From: Thalassia testudinum
Lineage: Eukaryota; Streptophyta; Magnoliopsida; Alismatales; Hydrocharitaceae
DNA length: 64,000 bases
Reading direction: 5' to 3'
Assembly (NCBI GenBank): GCA_037157565.1
Contig: JAZHRO010000014.1
Span: 96,813,501-96,877,500, forward strand
The notes below the pieces were generated by a model, which saw nothing but the letters and a program-made list of their open reading frames with translations, ran no database searches and had not been told where the DNA came from. Both the position numbers and the translations under genes were made by a program. This document shows positions 11,833-24,198 of the stretch, one piece after another; positions within the stretch are counted from its first letter, which is position 1, and each line of letters opens with the position of its first letter.

Positions 11833-13625
11833 TGATTGCACTTGTTTTGCCAGTTTGAAATTAGGGTTACAAGTAACCCATTATCGTAGTTGTAAGATGC
11901 ATGGTCAAATAAATTTATACCAAAACTCCAAGGGAGTCCCAGGTCGAACATAGGGAGGCGAAGTTTACTTTAATTGAAAATCGCGTTTCGATTTGTTTCT
12001 TTTTAGTATTTTAGGGTTTTGTTTTTTTTTTTGTAATTTTGTAAGAAGAAGACAAGCAAATGAATCACAAAGTAGAGATGGAACAAATATGGTATAGATA
12101 TCACCTCAATGTCTGTTACAATCAACTATGAAAGCATAAAAAGAGAAGGGGTGAGAGGAAATCTCCCGAATTGGCTGTTTGGCGAGATGACGGCACCTGA
12201 CAGAAGCTCGAATGAAGGAGGTAAGGAGCGAGTCGATGGAGGTGAGATGTAGGAGGACGTCAGGTAGAGGAAAGCTTCGGTGTGGCGCCGAAATGGAGGT
12301 GAGAAGACGGAGATGATCCACCACTAGAATGGAGGTGAGATGACAGCTTCAAGGCAACCTATGAATGGGGATGGGAAGATGGATGAATATTTGGTGAGGC
12401 AGAGGTTTGCTACACTAATAGGAGCCTTGGGAGCTTGAGAACAAGCTCTAATGGAGCGTTGATAGGCTTGCTAGAGCTTGGGAGTAGTTGGGAGTAGAGT
12501 AGGCAGAGATGAAGAGGAATGGGGGGTGTAGGGGTGTTTATATAGTGGAGGGAAGGGCAGAGCCCTGTGTACAGGCATTCAGTGCTAGATATAAGCATCA
12601 ATAAAGGCCGCTTGAGCTGTCGCTGAAGATCCGTGCCTCTTCATTGCTTGGGCTGGTGCACGCACTGTGTAGGCCATTTAGTGACAGCTATAAGTGTCAC
12701 TAAAGGCCCACCCTTCTGTCATAGTAAAGCCCAGGCCCGCCACCCACGTCCGCAGCTGTCATCGCACACGCAGGCGCAGATGCATCCTAACCATCGAATG
12801 GGGGATCGCACAGCCGAGAGAAGATCACGCCCCTTCGCCAAATTTGAATCGCGTGCCTCGCCATCAACCATCGGATGTCGCTCTCATCATATGGTGCGTT
12901 CGCGATGTGTGTCGATGCCCGTGTGCCGCATCCACGCTCAACAGTCCGTCCATGTAGCTGCTTCCTTCACCGCCCGATCTTCCATCGATGGCTCCATTTC
13001 CTCCCACATCCACTTCAATGGATAAAATCCGCACGCGGGGTCTCGAACGCACTGCCGTGCGTTGAGAGTGGAGGCGTAGACCACTGTGCTTAGGGGCACC
13101 ATGAGTCTTGTCTTTTGAATTAAGCTTCCGCACCCACGATTGTTGGATGGAGATCCAACAGTCGAGATGACTCCTCGCTTGATGAGGCACTTCTTCAGCG
13201 GTTGAGCGCACATCTCAGCAGTTGGATTGAGATCCAACAGCTGGGATATGATCTTGCGGCAGGCTTGGAGGCTCCTTGGCTCAGATGGGGCAGCCTGGAT
13301 GGCACCACATGGTGCCATCTGGGCTGTCCATCTTCTTCTTCTTGCGGAGGGTGCTATAGAGCTCAAATCTGGCCAATTCACACGTTGATGGACTGCGATC
13401 GTTGCTCTGAATTCATCCATACGGTCGGATTCTTCATCTGAGATTCGTAAAGATGTCGGACTGCCTCCTGACCATGTAAAATGATGGAATTAATGTACAT
13501 AATGTATAACTATCCTAGATGCAATGCAATGGATGTTTATGCAATATTTATATCATGATATGCAATGCTATACCTAGGAACTATTATAAATAAGCAGTTA
13601 ATGATGAATTTATATGTGCTTATCA
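11833..13625 (-). repeat. Gypsy-A 5' LTR
   Basis: On the minus strand it runs TGATAAGCAC... to ...GCAATCA, 1793 bp, with TGAT/ATCA ends. A stem ATAAGCA/TGCTTAT is present near the start. The TATA box (TATATAAA, minus) lies at 12544-12537. U3 contains a GC-rich block (about 12640-13440) with overlapping open frames on both strands that resemble no known protein. It is similar in body to the Gypsy-C and sLTR-2 LTRs but about 280 bp longer. Confidence 0.88.
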
Positions 13626-15109
13626 TATTCCATATTTGGTGGTCCTACTTGGCATCAACACTTTAATCGATTTCCAATAACCCTAACACTAAGTTGAAAT
13701 TCCTCAGCTAGTATTTAGGGGGTCACAAATACAGAAAAAGTGAGTTAAGGTCATATTTGGTGGATCTCAATTTCATTTGGCGGTATTTTCTCAATGCAAA
13801 TAAAATAAACACTGGATACTAATAACTCATTTTTTTCTCTCTATTTCTTTTTTTCTTCTTTTTTCTTTTTCTTTCTTTCTCTTTTTTTCTTTTTTTTGTT
13901 TTTTTTATTTTTCTTTCTCTTCTTTTTTTCTATTTTCATTTTCTCATTTTTTTTTAATATGAAATTTTTTTCTAACACAGCACAATCTAACAACACATTC
14001 ATGAATTTTATTGATGAGGCATTATTAGGGATTGGTGGTACTCAAGAGACATTGGGTGGCTTATTTGGGGGAAGTGCCTACTCTCGGCACCAGAAAGAGA
14101 CAGATAGGACTGTGTGTTCCTTACCTTGACATCAGTACCCTCCTTTAGCCGAGGATTCCACAAAGAATGGTTGTAACCATCCACCTTTGCCCTAGTTTTA
14201 TCAGAACTCGCACTCCACATATTTGCCTTGATTGGTGGCTCTCAATATTTCACACAAAATGCATATGAAAGAATTGAGATAGGAAACTATGCCTATTCTC
14301 TGAGTATCATTACCTAATTATCTTAGGATTCTAGATTCCTTGAACTAATCTGGAGCACTAGTACTCTCTATCCTCATCTCACACTATTTGGTGGATTTTT
14401 AGAAGAAAATCTACCTGACTTCCAAAACACTATCCAAGGGTTTTGGAAAAGAAGCACTGCTTCTTCTCGACAGACTAAAGAAATATATCAGTCTTCGCCA
14501 TGAATCCATTGCAAAATCTATGTGTTGGTGTGAAAATTGTACTGGATTCCAGATTACAGGAATCAACTAGAGGCTAAAATCCCTAATGCATTCTCTTAAT
14601 GAAAATAATCTTATTCATGAATGCACTTTGTATATATGCTATAAACAAGTAACCTCATTCATTTGTGCTTCATAAATGCCCTTATCGAGTTATATTCAAC
14701 TTGATCCTAAATTAAGAAAAAAAGAGTGAGCGGGTGAGTCAAAAATGGCTATTGTGGACGATTTCTAACTCTAATAAAAGCATTGGAGGTGGTATCGGTT
14801 GTTCTTATATTTCAGATCCTAAAGTACGTTTGGCATGTTGCTCCGAGGTTTTCTAAGTGTTGGCATAAAAATTTTTCAGTTTTGCTGCATATCTACCTCC
14901 CCATGCCTATGTTCTTGCATGTCCTCATGATTGAATATAAAAGAAAATAAACACAATAGGGGGTAAGTGTGTAGAGATCACCTGGAATTGCTCCTAAATT
15001 TTAATGCTTAGCACCAGCCAACCTGATAGTATGCAATATGCGAAAAGGAAATATGCTAAAAGAAAATTATGCTATGTAGTAAGCAAGTATGTATAGGGTG
15101 ATGAAGAAT
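13626..15109 (-). other. Gypsy-B 3' untranslated region
   Basis: No coding frame. On the coding strand it holds GGCATGGGGAGG (14907-14896), a polypurine-like block, and an A-rich tract seen as T/CT runs at 13830-13965 on the plus strand. It ends where Gypsy-A is inserted, before any recognisable Gypsy-B 3' LTR. Confidence 0.75.
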
Positions 15110-16230
15110 GTGGGTAGATGTTGAGTTTGATGCCTCCAGCTGGGCGAGAACTCAATCACATGTCCTCGATAAGATGAATGACTTCGTTAGCTGGAGGAGG
15201 TTCGTGGGCCATTAATGGCTTGAGGCACTAGCCATTTACTATAGAAACATGCCTAGATTTTGGGTCCATGATTTGGACGGCCCCATTAGGATAGGGGTGA
15301 AGCACAATGAATGGGTTAGTCCACTTAGACTTGAGTTTCCCTTCAAAGAGTTTTAGTCATTAATCAAAAAACTAGACTTACTGGTTGGGTATGAATGCTT
15401 TCCTCCAGATGTGGCGATCGTGAAAGGCCTTGGTCTTGTACTTGTATGTCACTGTGTTCTCATAAGCCTCCCACCAGATTTATTCTAATTTGCTAACCTG
15501 GAGCTTTCTTTCATGACCTCCCACATTTAGGTCAAGGTTTCATTTTTGCACAGTCCAAAAGGCATGGTGTTCCAGTTCGATAGGAAGGTGCCAGGACTTA
15601 CCATATACCATGCGATATGGTGACATTCCAAGTGGGGCCTTGTAGGCAGTACGATATGCCCAAAGTGCATCAACTAATTTATCAGATCAGTCCTTCTGTC
15701 CGATCTAACCATCTTTTGGAGAATTAGCTTGATTTGACGGTTAGACACTTCAGCCTGCCCATTAGTTTGTGGATGATATGGGGTGGCTATACGAGATGTA
15801 CCACGTATTTCTTTAGTAATGACCTGAAGTGGGCATGAATGAAGTGGCTTCCCCCGTCGCTAATCAGAGTGTGGGGTGTTCTAAATCTCACAAAGATGCA
15901 TTCCCGTACGAAAGCAACGATAGTTTTATGATCAGCCCATCTTGCTGGGATGGCTTCAACCCACTTCGAGACATAGTCAACAGCAAGCTATGTGTACTCG
16001 AAGCCATGCAAATTCAGAAAAGGGCCCATAAAATCAATGCCCAAACATCAAACACTTCTACAATCAAGATGGGTTCAAGAGGCATCATGTCACTCCTGGT
16101 CATGGAATCGACCGACTGGCATCGTTTATAGCACTGGGCATACTCGTGTGTATCTCTAAAAATAGTTGGCCAGAAAAATCTGGACTGTAGAATTCTTGTA
16201 GCTATTTTCTGTCTCGAGAAATGACCACCA
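15110..16230 (-). pseudogene. pol: Gypsy-B integrase
   Basis: Minus strand. HGGHFSRQKIATRILQ and CYKRCQS near 16230-16100 are the second half of the HHCC zinc domain; the first His pair is across Gypsy-C at 30554 onward. The core follows (DVWALILWALF in place of DVWGIDFMGPF), then the C-terminal WANRTAYKAPLG, VYGKSWHLPIELEHHAFW, and the GHERKLQVSKLE stretch to about 15110. Stops and shifts are frequent and the first catalytic region is damaged, so it is inactive. Confidence 0.88.
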
Positions 16231-17740
16231 TGATATAAACACATCTATTTGGGTTAAAATGCCGATTCATGCATGTTCCTAGGCCTAGATTTGCATTTCA
16301 AGTTATAAATATTTCATAGCATGAATCATTCTACATTTTGAGTAGTTGTATATAATTTAGGTTAATTGCATCCTTTTTGTGGTCAGGAGAGAAGGATACT
16401 AATTTCAAAGCCTTAGATTGATGATCCAACCATACAGATCTGATCAAGATGATGATCAGAGTCCAACACCTTTGAAATTGCCACGATTGAAGTCACGTAG
16501 CACCATATGCAGTCCAAGGAAGATCAATGGCCAAAGGACTAGGTGACATAATTTGAAGCTTCAAATGACAAATCCAACCGTGTGGATGGATTCGAGTCAA
16601 CGATCGCAACCCAACAGCGCAAAAATTGACTCAATCCGACCTCTGTAGCAACCCCTACAACTAAAAGAAGATGGACGACCCAGATTGCACCACGTGGAGT
16701 AACCCAAGATGCCCGTGTGCATGCATGCGACACCACACGTGTGCAGCAATGCGGGTGCATGCACGTGTGCAGAGGCATGCATGTGCACAGCACAGCATCA
16801 GCACGTGAGCGTGTGCGCGTGCCAGTGCAGCGGCAGCGTGAGTGCGTGGGCTGTCTTCGGTGATGTTTGCGGTGGATCTTCAGTGACGCTTACAGCTATC
16901 GCTAATTATTCACACGCCAAAAAGGCTAGTTGTGCATGCCAGCTAGCATAAGCTACCTATAGCGACACTTCCACTAAAGGCTTGGAGGTCGCTAATGGTC
17001 CTATACATATTTTTTACTCTTCTCCTCCACTATAAAAGGACCTACATCCCCTCCCTTCCATGCCATCTCTACCTACTCTACTCCCACCTACTCCTAAGCT
17101 CTACCAAGCATACCAATGCTCCATTAGAGCTTACTCTCAAGCTCCCAAGGCTCCTATTGTTGTAGCGAACCTCTGCCTCACCAAATATTCATCCATCTTC
17201 CCATCCCCATTCATAGGTCACCTTGGAGCCATCCTCTTACCTCCATTCCGGTAGCAGATCATCTCTGCCTCCTCACCTCCATTTTGGAGCCATGCCGAAG
17301 TTTTCATCTACTCGACGTCCTCTAGCATCTCACCTCCATCGTCCTGCTCCTTATCTTCTTCGTCCAAGCTTCCGCCAAGTGCCGTCGTCTTGCCGAATAG
17401 CCGAATCGGGAGATTTCTACTCACCTCCCTCTCTTTTTGTGCTTTCATAGTTTATTGTAATTGACATTGGAGTGATATATATATCATATTTGTTCCATCT
17501 CTATCTTGTGATTCATTCTACTTGTCTTCTTTCAAAAATACAAAAAAAAACAAAACTTTAAAATGCCAAAAACAAACAAAATGAAGTGCGATTTTCAGTT
17601 AAAGCAAACATCACCTCCCTGTGTTCAACCCGGGACTCCCTTGGAGTATCAGTATAAATTTTATTTGATCACGAGTTTTGCAACTACGATGACGGGTTAC
17701 TCGTAACCCTGATTTTGAACATGCGAAACCCGTGTGATCA
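16231..17740 (+). repeat. Gypsy-C 5' LTR
   Basis: 1510 bp, TGATATAAAC...GTGTGATCA. TATA box TATAAAAGG at 17031-17039 after CTCCTCCAC. The U3 stretch 16650-16850 contains alternating purine-pyrimidine CGTGTGC/GCATGC runs. No GACGTC array. Confidence 0.92.
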
Positions 17741-17743
17741 TTT

Positions 17744-17761
17744 TGGCACTATTGCTGGGGA
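17744..17761 (+). other. Primer binding site, tRNA-Asp type (Gypsy-C)
   Basis: TGGCACTATTGCTGGGGA, 3 nt after the LTR, against the canonical TGGCGCCGTTGCCGGGGA; the differences fit C to T or G to A decay. Confidence 0.85.
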
Positions 17762-19067
17762 GGCAATGAAATTTACTTTATTGTTTCTATGCTTCTTTGC
17801 ATTTTCATAGCACTAACCCCACTTGTCTTGCAGGTACCCTAGCATGGAGATCGAAGTGCGGTAGACCGGAGTAACGTGTGGGTAGAGTGTTTTGTAAGTG
17901 TCCTCCACATTTCTCCCCCCTAGTTCATTTCGCCACACTCAACCAAGACCTAATCTACTTAGGTGTTTGCATAAACCCTAGGTTACACTTTGTATGTCTT
18001 GTTTGCCACCTTCATCCACCTCAACCCCACATTTTTAAAAAAAAAACAAAAAGATACTTTCTGTTGGACGAATCAATTTACACACTTTATACACCCACAT
18101 CAGAGGCACATAACCTGACTAGATTTTCATCTACTCAACTGGGATTCCAACCTGTGGACTCGGTACATGAATTCAACATATAAAAGAGTGGAAATCAAAT
18201 TAGGTTAATCACCTTTTTGTATACCTTAATCAATGGTGCATTTAAACCGATTGATTGAATTGTTTGGGCTGCACCACTTAATCTAAAAGAGGTTCATTTT
18301 GTAGCTGCCACATAGGATTCAATAATTAGGTTAGGCTAGGCACTCGATTTTTTTTTTTTATTCTTAAGGAAAAATACTTTAACCTGTGCTTTTAAAAACA
18401 ATTTGGTTTGCCTCACAAAACATTGTTGAAAACACCTAATATTTGAATCCTAAAAGCTATTAAGCAAGATTCAAACCCAAAAACTCATCCCATCATTAAT
18501 AATCTTGCTTGAAAACCTCTGGGTTGTGCACACTCACACATTCTCAAACAAATCATTAAGGGCAAAACCCATTAAGGGCCCATACATTCCAGAAGCACCA
18601 ATTTCCCAAGCCTAACTAAAATCAATTAGACGTTGGCCCTAAGGATTCATTCACTTGTCGAGATCCAGATTGAGATTATTCATGATTAACCTACTTATAC
18701 TAGTTAATCTGATGTCTAGCTAGGGGAGTAGCGGCAAACGACTGTGGTTGGGGCATACACTTGGAACCGGAGGCATAAGCCAAAGGAAGAACCTTCTCCC
18801 CAGTTCCTCCTTCTAACTTATTGGATTGCCTAGACATGAGTGAAGTAAATTGTCAATAATCTTAGAATGGATTCTAGGAGTCTGTAGATCTTTAGGTTAC
18901 CCAACCTAAGGACATGCTTGTATTTTTGTGCTATAGGGTCCCTTCTCTTCCCCGTCCTTCGAACATCCTTCTAGTGTATGCTTGGAAGGAGGTCATTGAA
19001 CCCTCGATTGGAATGACCTTTAGACCATTCCCGGAGGCAAAGGTTGATCTTTAGCCAAGCAGATCCC
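17762..19067 (+). other. Gypsy-C 5' leader
   Basis: 1.3 kb without a credible gene. It is homologous to the Gypsy-A leader. CTTGCAGGTACC at about 17828 looks like a splice acceptor, but no matching donor could be assigned. Confidence 0.75.
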
Positions 19068-21827
19068 ATGGCTGATCAACAACCACCTCCCCCACCCCCA
19101 AACCAACCGGAGCTGATTCAAAAGCAGTTGGAAGAATTGCAGCAGACGCAGCAATGGTTCCAACGAATGAATGGTCAGGGCGCTCAGCCCTTGAAGGATT
19201 TTTATCATCCTTCAAATTATGAGGATAGTCCCAATGTTGTGATTCCTGCCGGAGATGTTGAGATCAAGCCCTAGGTTTTGAGTCTAATTAAACACTTCCA
19301 CGGGCTTGGCTCAAAGGACCCATTCCAACATTTAGAGGACCTTATCACTCTGGTTTAGATCCCCAAATCGTGGAATGTGGATGAAGAATAGATGCTCATG
19401 AGGCTTTTTCCCCATTCACTCAGGGATAAGGCTGCACATTGGTATTGTACCATTGGAAGATCGATTGCTACCAAGATAGCTTTGAGATCAACCTTCTTGA
19501 AGAAATTCTTCCCAATTTGGCGAACCAATGCATTACGATGGGCAATTACCATTTTTGCCCAACGGTAGGGGGAACCGTTTCATGAGGCCTGGGAGAGATT
19601 CCAGGTGCCTAAATGGTAACTTGTGCAGATTTTTTATCACGGGTTGAATGATCAACTTCGCAACCATGTGGATGCTTCTTGCAGAGGCAATTTCCTGAAC
19701 AAAGACGCAGATAGCGTGTATGATTTGTTCGAGGAAATGAGAGAAAATTCTTTAAACCACACATCCATGGAAACCTTCAACCGATCCTAACAAACTAGAT
19801 CAAATGCCAATGAGGTCCAAGATTCTCATACATCTGATATGGAATTGATCTACAATAGATTAGATAAGATGGATCTAGTTGCTAAACGAATGGAAGAGTG
19901 TTTGTTTGGAAACTCTAATTTTTCTAGATCCACTCAATCCCAAGGATTGAGATTCCATTCTTCACAAGCTCCAACGGGACGGGAGTTTATGAACCAACTG
20001 GAGCTAGCTTGACCTTCAAGACAACTCTTCTCGGAAACTTATGGGTTCCAAGTTGGGGCCTTTGATCCCAGTCTTTCTGATCCTTCTTCATCCTCATATT
20101 ATGAGGATGTTCATGCTGTGCAAGAGAATGTTAGGTCCAACCCTTATTTGAATTCCTACAGTTCTAGTTGGAACAATCATCCTAACATCTCTTGGAAAGA
20201 TCAGGGGTAGCAGACCCAATATCGACCCAACAATTATGTATTGCAAAAACCAATGGGTCAAGGTCATGTATATAATCAGTTGCCTCTGAATCAGGTTAAT
20301 CAACCCATGTGGAATGCTCAACAACCCACCGAGCAAGCTGACTTTAACCTGAAAATGGTAGAAATGCAAGGGTCAATGCTCTAGCTCATGCAATAGATGA
20401 AAACTTCATTGGACACCTTGCAATCTGAACTTAGTACAAGCAACTGACAACCCAGATCTCTACCATCACAATTTGTACCAAACCCAAGGAATGTACAGAA
20501 CCAAGGCATTGGGCCTCAAGGGTTTAGTAATGATGGGGAGTCGCATGCTCAAGCTCATGCTACCTATCAAGCTACCCCAGGCCCTCCTGGAGTGAACCAA
20601 GTTCCTACCAAAATCAAACAGGAGCCTCTTGTTTTGACCAACCTTCCCCAAGGCACTAACCAATAGTATTTTCCCACGGCAAACACCATCACTTTGAGGA
20701 GTGGTAGTAGACACAAGGGACCTACCCAACCCCATGTCAGCCCCTTTAGGCCCCGTAGCAGGAATTCCAAACTCCCAACTAATAATGTGATCAACAAAAC
20801 ATCAGAGTCTAATTCAGGAGTAGGTTGTTGTTGTATGGGCAAACAAAAAAAGTTATAGGAGAAATTGGAGGAAAGGATGTCCTTACTTTAGGCTTTCAAA
20901 TTGATAATCATTTTACTCCTCGCGGCTACCGGATCAATCCCCACCTACGACATAGGTTTACTGAATGCATATAAAGAAAGGTGTAGAGCGAAATTTGAAA
21001 ATAATAGGAGAGTAGTTTTGTTCGATAACACAAGCACACCGATCCTAAACAAGCTACCTCCCAAGAAGCAGGACTCGGGAGCCCCGCTGATTTCTTGCAG
21101 AATAGGAAACATTACTTCTGACCGGGCCCTCCTCGACTTGGGTGCTTCGATTAATGTTATCCCTACCTCACTGCACATGGAATTAGGTCTAGGCTACCTA
21201 AAACACACTAACATAACCTTGCAGTTAGCCGATAGATCCATTACAAAACCAAGGGGTATTTTGGAGGATGTTTTAGTCAAGGTTAATGATTTGCATTACC
21301 TTGATGATTTCATGGTCCTGGACATGGAAGCCCCAAAATAGCTCAACCACACCCCGATTATTTTGGGAAGAGATTTCCTGGCTACTACCAAGGCAAGGAT
21401 TGATTGTGAATCAAGAAATATAGAAATGGCCTTAGGGGATAGGACAAATCGATTCAATATTTTTGAGGTCTCAAAGAAGAATAAAATTAAGTGTGGTTCG
21501 ATGGAGGAGCTTGGTAGAATAGAGGAAGTAATGGCCATACATACCTTAGACGACCTTTTAATGGCCAACTCAACCCAAACTCGGGAAGGAGATCACACAG
21601 TTGCGGATAATATTTACGACAAAACAAAAATGTGACCAATTGTGGCAATGAGGGATGAGGAAGATATGCATAAAATAAAAAATTTGTTGGATGATTCACA
21701 TGATCAAGATAAAACCCAACAACATCCTTATCCTGAATGCTTAGAGTTTGAGGTCGAACTTGTAGGTGGGAATTCTGAGGATCAGGATGGTTGGTTTAAG
21801 AACCTAGAGTGTGAGGATGAAATTTAA
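19068..21827 (+). pseudogene. gag-pro: Gypsy-C gag-protease, one frame with many nonsense codons
   Basis: From ATG 19068 (MADQQPPPPPPNQ) to 21827 a single frame carries recognisable protein: QQWFQRM, PLKDFYHPSNY, the capsid-like domain MLMRLFPHSLRDKAAHWY (about 19390-19445), FLKKFFP, a Gln/Ser/Asn-rich tail, NTITLRSG (about 20690), KLPPKKQDSGAPLISC (21050) and the protease active site ALLDLGASINVIP (21126-21165), then PIILGRDFLATTKARIDC. No frameshift was found over 2.76 kb, but about 16 stops interrupt it, most of them TAG where Gypsy-A or the family has Gln (CAG). RT never starts: sequence after 21827 is non-coding. It is a gag-PR element that decayed mostly by base substitution. Confidence 0.92.
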
Positions 21828-23530
21828 CATTGGGGAAGAACTCTTCAAACATTAGGTATTCTGGAGTACCCATAAATCCCCAGCACATCACAAAACCTTC
21901 ATCGTCCTTTTTCACCCAACCATTGCACAAATTCTATACCCAACCACACCTCCTCTGTAATAAATCAGCAAAAGTCCTACTAGAGACCATTTGGGCTCTC
22001 CCTACACCACCAGCTTGCCACATTCATTGTTCATCTCTTTAGCAAGCCCATTTTCACTCTCTGGGACTCGTACTCTGGGGCCCAGAAATTGTGTTGTTGT
22101 GGCATCAATGTTTAGTTATTTTTGTTTGAGGACCTCGCCTAGCTGAAGGCACTAAACTCAGCACATGTAAAGATACTTCTAAGTTGACCAGAGTCTCTCT
22201 GAAACCAGGTGCTATTCTTCCACTTTTACTCTCCTGCATGCTTTCATTTTTCACAATGACATTATAATAGCTAAGCATGGGGGTGTGGACAAATTTTATA
22301 ACCTTTTTGTCAGCTGTAATAGTAATTTCCTGTTATTTGATTCTTATAAAAAAAATTAAAAATTCAAAAAGATAAAAAAAAAAAGAATTAGGAGAAGAGA
22401 ACTTTGGCATTTAGAAGTTATTAACTTTAGGAAATGATACGAGAGGACCTAAACACTTAGACTCTTCAGGTCTTCGAACTTAATTAGCCGTGGTGTCTAC
22501 TCGAATGTGGACTTAGTCTCGAGTACTCGCCAATTACAATTCATTTTAAGTTGGTAAATAAATTGGGATGATAAGTATGTAACTTATCAACCTGCCATCT
22601 AATTTGGGGGGACTTTAAGCCTAAGCATCTACACATTTTTTTTTTGGACTGACTCACTTTTCGATGGTTTCTTCAGAAATTCGGTCGCTAATGAACTATC
22701 TAGGGTGGTATGGCTGGCAAGTTGTCGGTGATAACAGCTCATCGATAGGTTGTCCATAGCACAGTCACAAAACCATTTTCATTATACTGCCCCTAGGTAA
22801 ATCTTAGATCATGGAAGCCACGTACTTAAAAAAAGAAAAGAAAAAAATATATATAGAAAAAGGAGAAAAAATTGAAAAAATAAACAAAATCACACTTCAC
22901 CACAAGAGTATGGTTGGCAAGTTGTCGTAGGTAACAGCTCATTGGCTGGATGTCCAGAACCCAGCACACAAAAAAATGCACAATAATTCCCAAAACACTT
23001 AGGGAAGAAGAGGGGAAGTAGAATAAATCAGGGAGATATACATTGGGTTCACCCATGTGTTGACCCCATAAATAAAAGAAGTATGGCGAAAGCTGCCAAT
23101 CGAAAAGATAAACCTTTAGGCAAGGTCACCTAGGGTCGTAGAAACCCGAAGTCCATTTCAATGGCCACCTAGTGAGTCTTTCACTATTTTCACAAGATGC
23201 TTAGCACTTAGAGTCCTTTTCGAGTCTTGGGTAGGTTAGATAGCCATAAGAAGTTATCTTATAACTCTCAAACTACAAAAGTACAAAAAAATTAGAAAAG
23301 AAGAAAAATAAGAAAAAAAATTTCTCTTCTAAAATAAGGCGAGGACTTGGGCAGTCTGCATTCTGGCAGACACTTAGGTACTGTTGAGTTTTCGTTGTCT
23401 AGGACCTTAGTTGAAATTTACTATTGGTAATAAATGACTTGGGTCTAAGCGATCAAATCCTAATTCTACTTTTATACATAGCATGTAGTTTAATTTTGCT
23501 AAGGACTAGCAAAAGATAGGTATGGGGGTA
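21828..23530 (+). other. Gypsy-C 3' non-coding region
   Basis: Contains GCATGGGGG at 22275-22283, three A-rich tracts (about 22350-22395, 22828-22885, 23284-23325), and a 65-bp imperfect direct repeat beginning TATGG(C/T)TGGCAAGTTGTCG at about 22709 and 22910. It ends with the purine tract AGGTATGGGGGTA before TGATG at 23531. RT, RH and IN are absent rather than decayed. Confidence 0.8.
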
Positions 23531-23791
23531 TGATGTAAACACATCTATTTGGGTTAAAATGCTTATTCATGCATGTTCCAATGCTTAAATTTGCATTTCA
23601 TGTTATAAATATTTCATAGCATTCATTATTCTACAATTAGAGTAGTTGTATATAATTTAGGTTAATTGCATTTTGTTTATGGTCAGGAGAGAAGGATATT
23701 TATTTCGGAGCCTCGAATTGACGATCCAACCGTACAGATCTTACGCTTTCGAAACTGCCTCGATCGAAGTCCCGTAGCACCATATACAGTC
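23531..23791 (+). repeat. Gypsy-C 3' LTR, first part
   Basis: TGATGTAAACACATCTATTTGG matches the first 260 bp of the 5' LTR; it is cut by TRG-2 at 23791/23792. Confidence 0.92.
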
Positions 23792-24198
23792 TGTTGGTGC
23801 TAGAGCACCACGATCATTTGTTTTGATGATAACAAAACACGTGTTATTTAACATTTGCAATTTGAGTCCTAGATTTCAGGTCAATTGCAAATGAAGACGT
23901 GTTTAGACGGAACTCGAGCTCGCATCCAGGACGGATTGGAGGAGCTTGACGGAAAATAGAGGAGGTTCGCGTGGAGCGAAAGATTGGAGATGGAAGACAA
24001 GAAGAATAGGATAGATTCTTTTTTATCCTTTCATGTATCTCTTGTATTTATTTTCTTGCTCTTCATTTTCCTTAGACATTATGTTAAAGAGCCTCAAAGA
24101 ACCCTAACAGTAGTCCTAGGAACACCTGCACAACCCTAGGATACGTAGGTTTTCTGTAGAACACTTAGAAAACCAATATAGGGTTAAAACTGACTTTC

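Larger units (their letters stand above)
1..13625 (-). mobile_element. Gypsy-A, Ty3/gypsy LTR retrotransposon (left end outside window)
   Basis: A minus-strand gypsy element with 5' LTR (11833-13625), tRNA-Asp-type primer site, leader, gag (10492 leftward), PR, RT, RH and IN in that order. The order gag-PR-RT-RH-IN is that of Ty3/gypsy. No chromodomain is seen after IN, and the gag end carries the ITLRSGK motif typical of Athila-like elements. TRG-1 (2131-7098) splits its RT. The 3' LTR lies beyond the left edge. It sits at the left end of the Gypsy-B 3' UTR. Frames contain several stops and it is unlikely to encode a working polyprotein, although the RT box FMDD survives. Confidence 0.9.

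Noticed and set aside
11833..17740. Gypsy-A LTR (minus) and Gypsy-C 5' LTR (plus) as an inverted-repeat transposon or palindrome
   Set aside because: Each has its own primer site and gag reading away from the other, and Gypsy-C has its own target duplication with its 3' LTR.
17828..17840. CTTGCAGGTACC as an intron acceptor or donor in the Gypsy-C leader
   Set aside because: No partner site with supporting reading frame could be identified, and gag is open without splicing apart from point stops.
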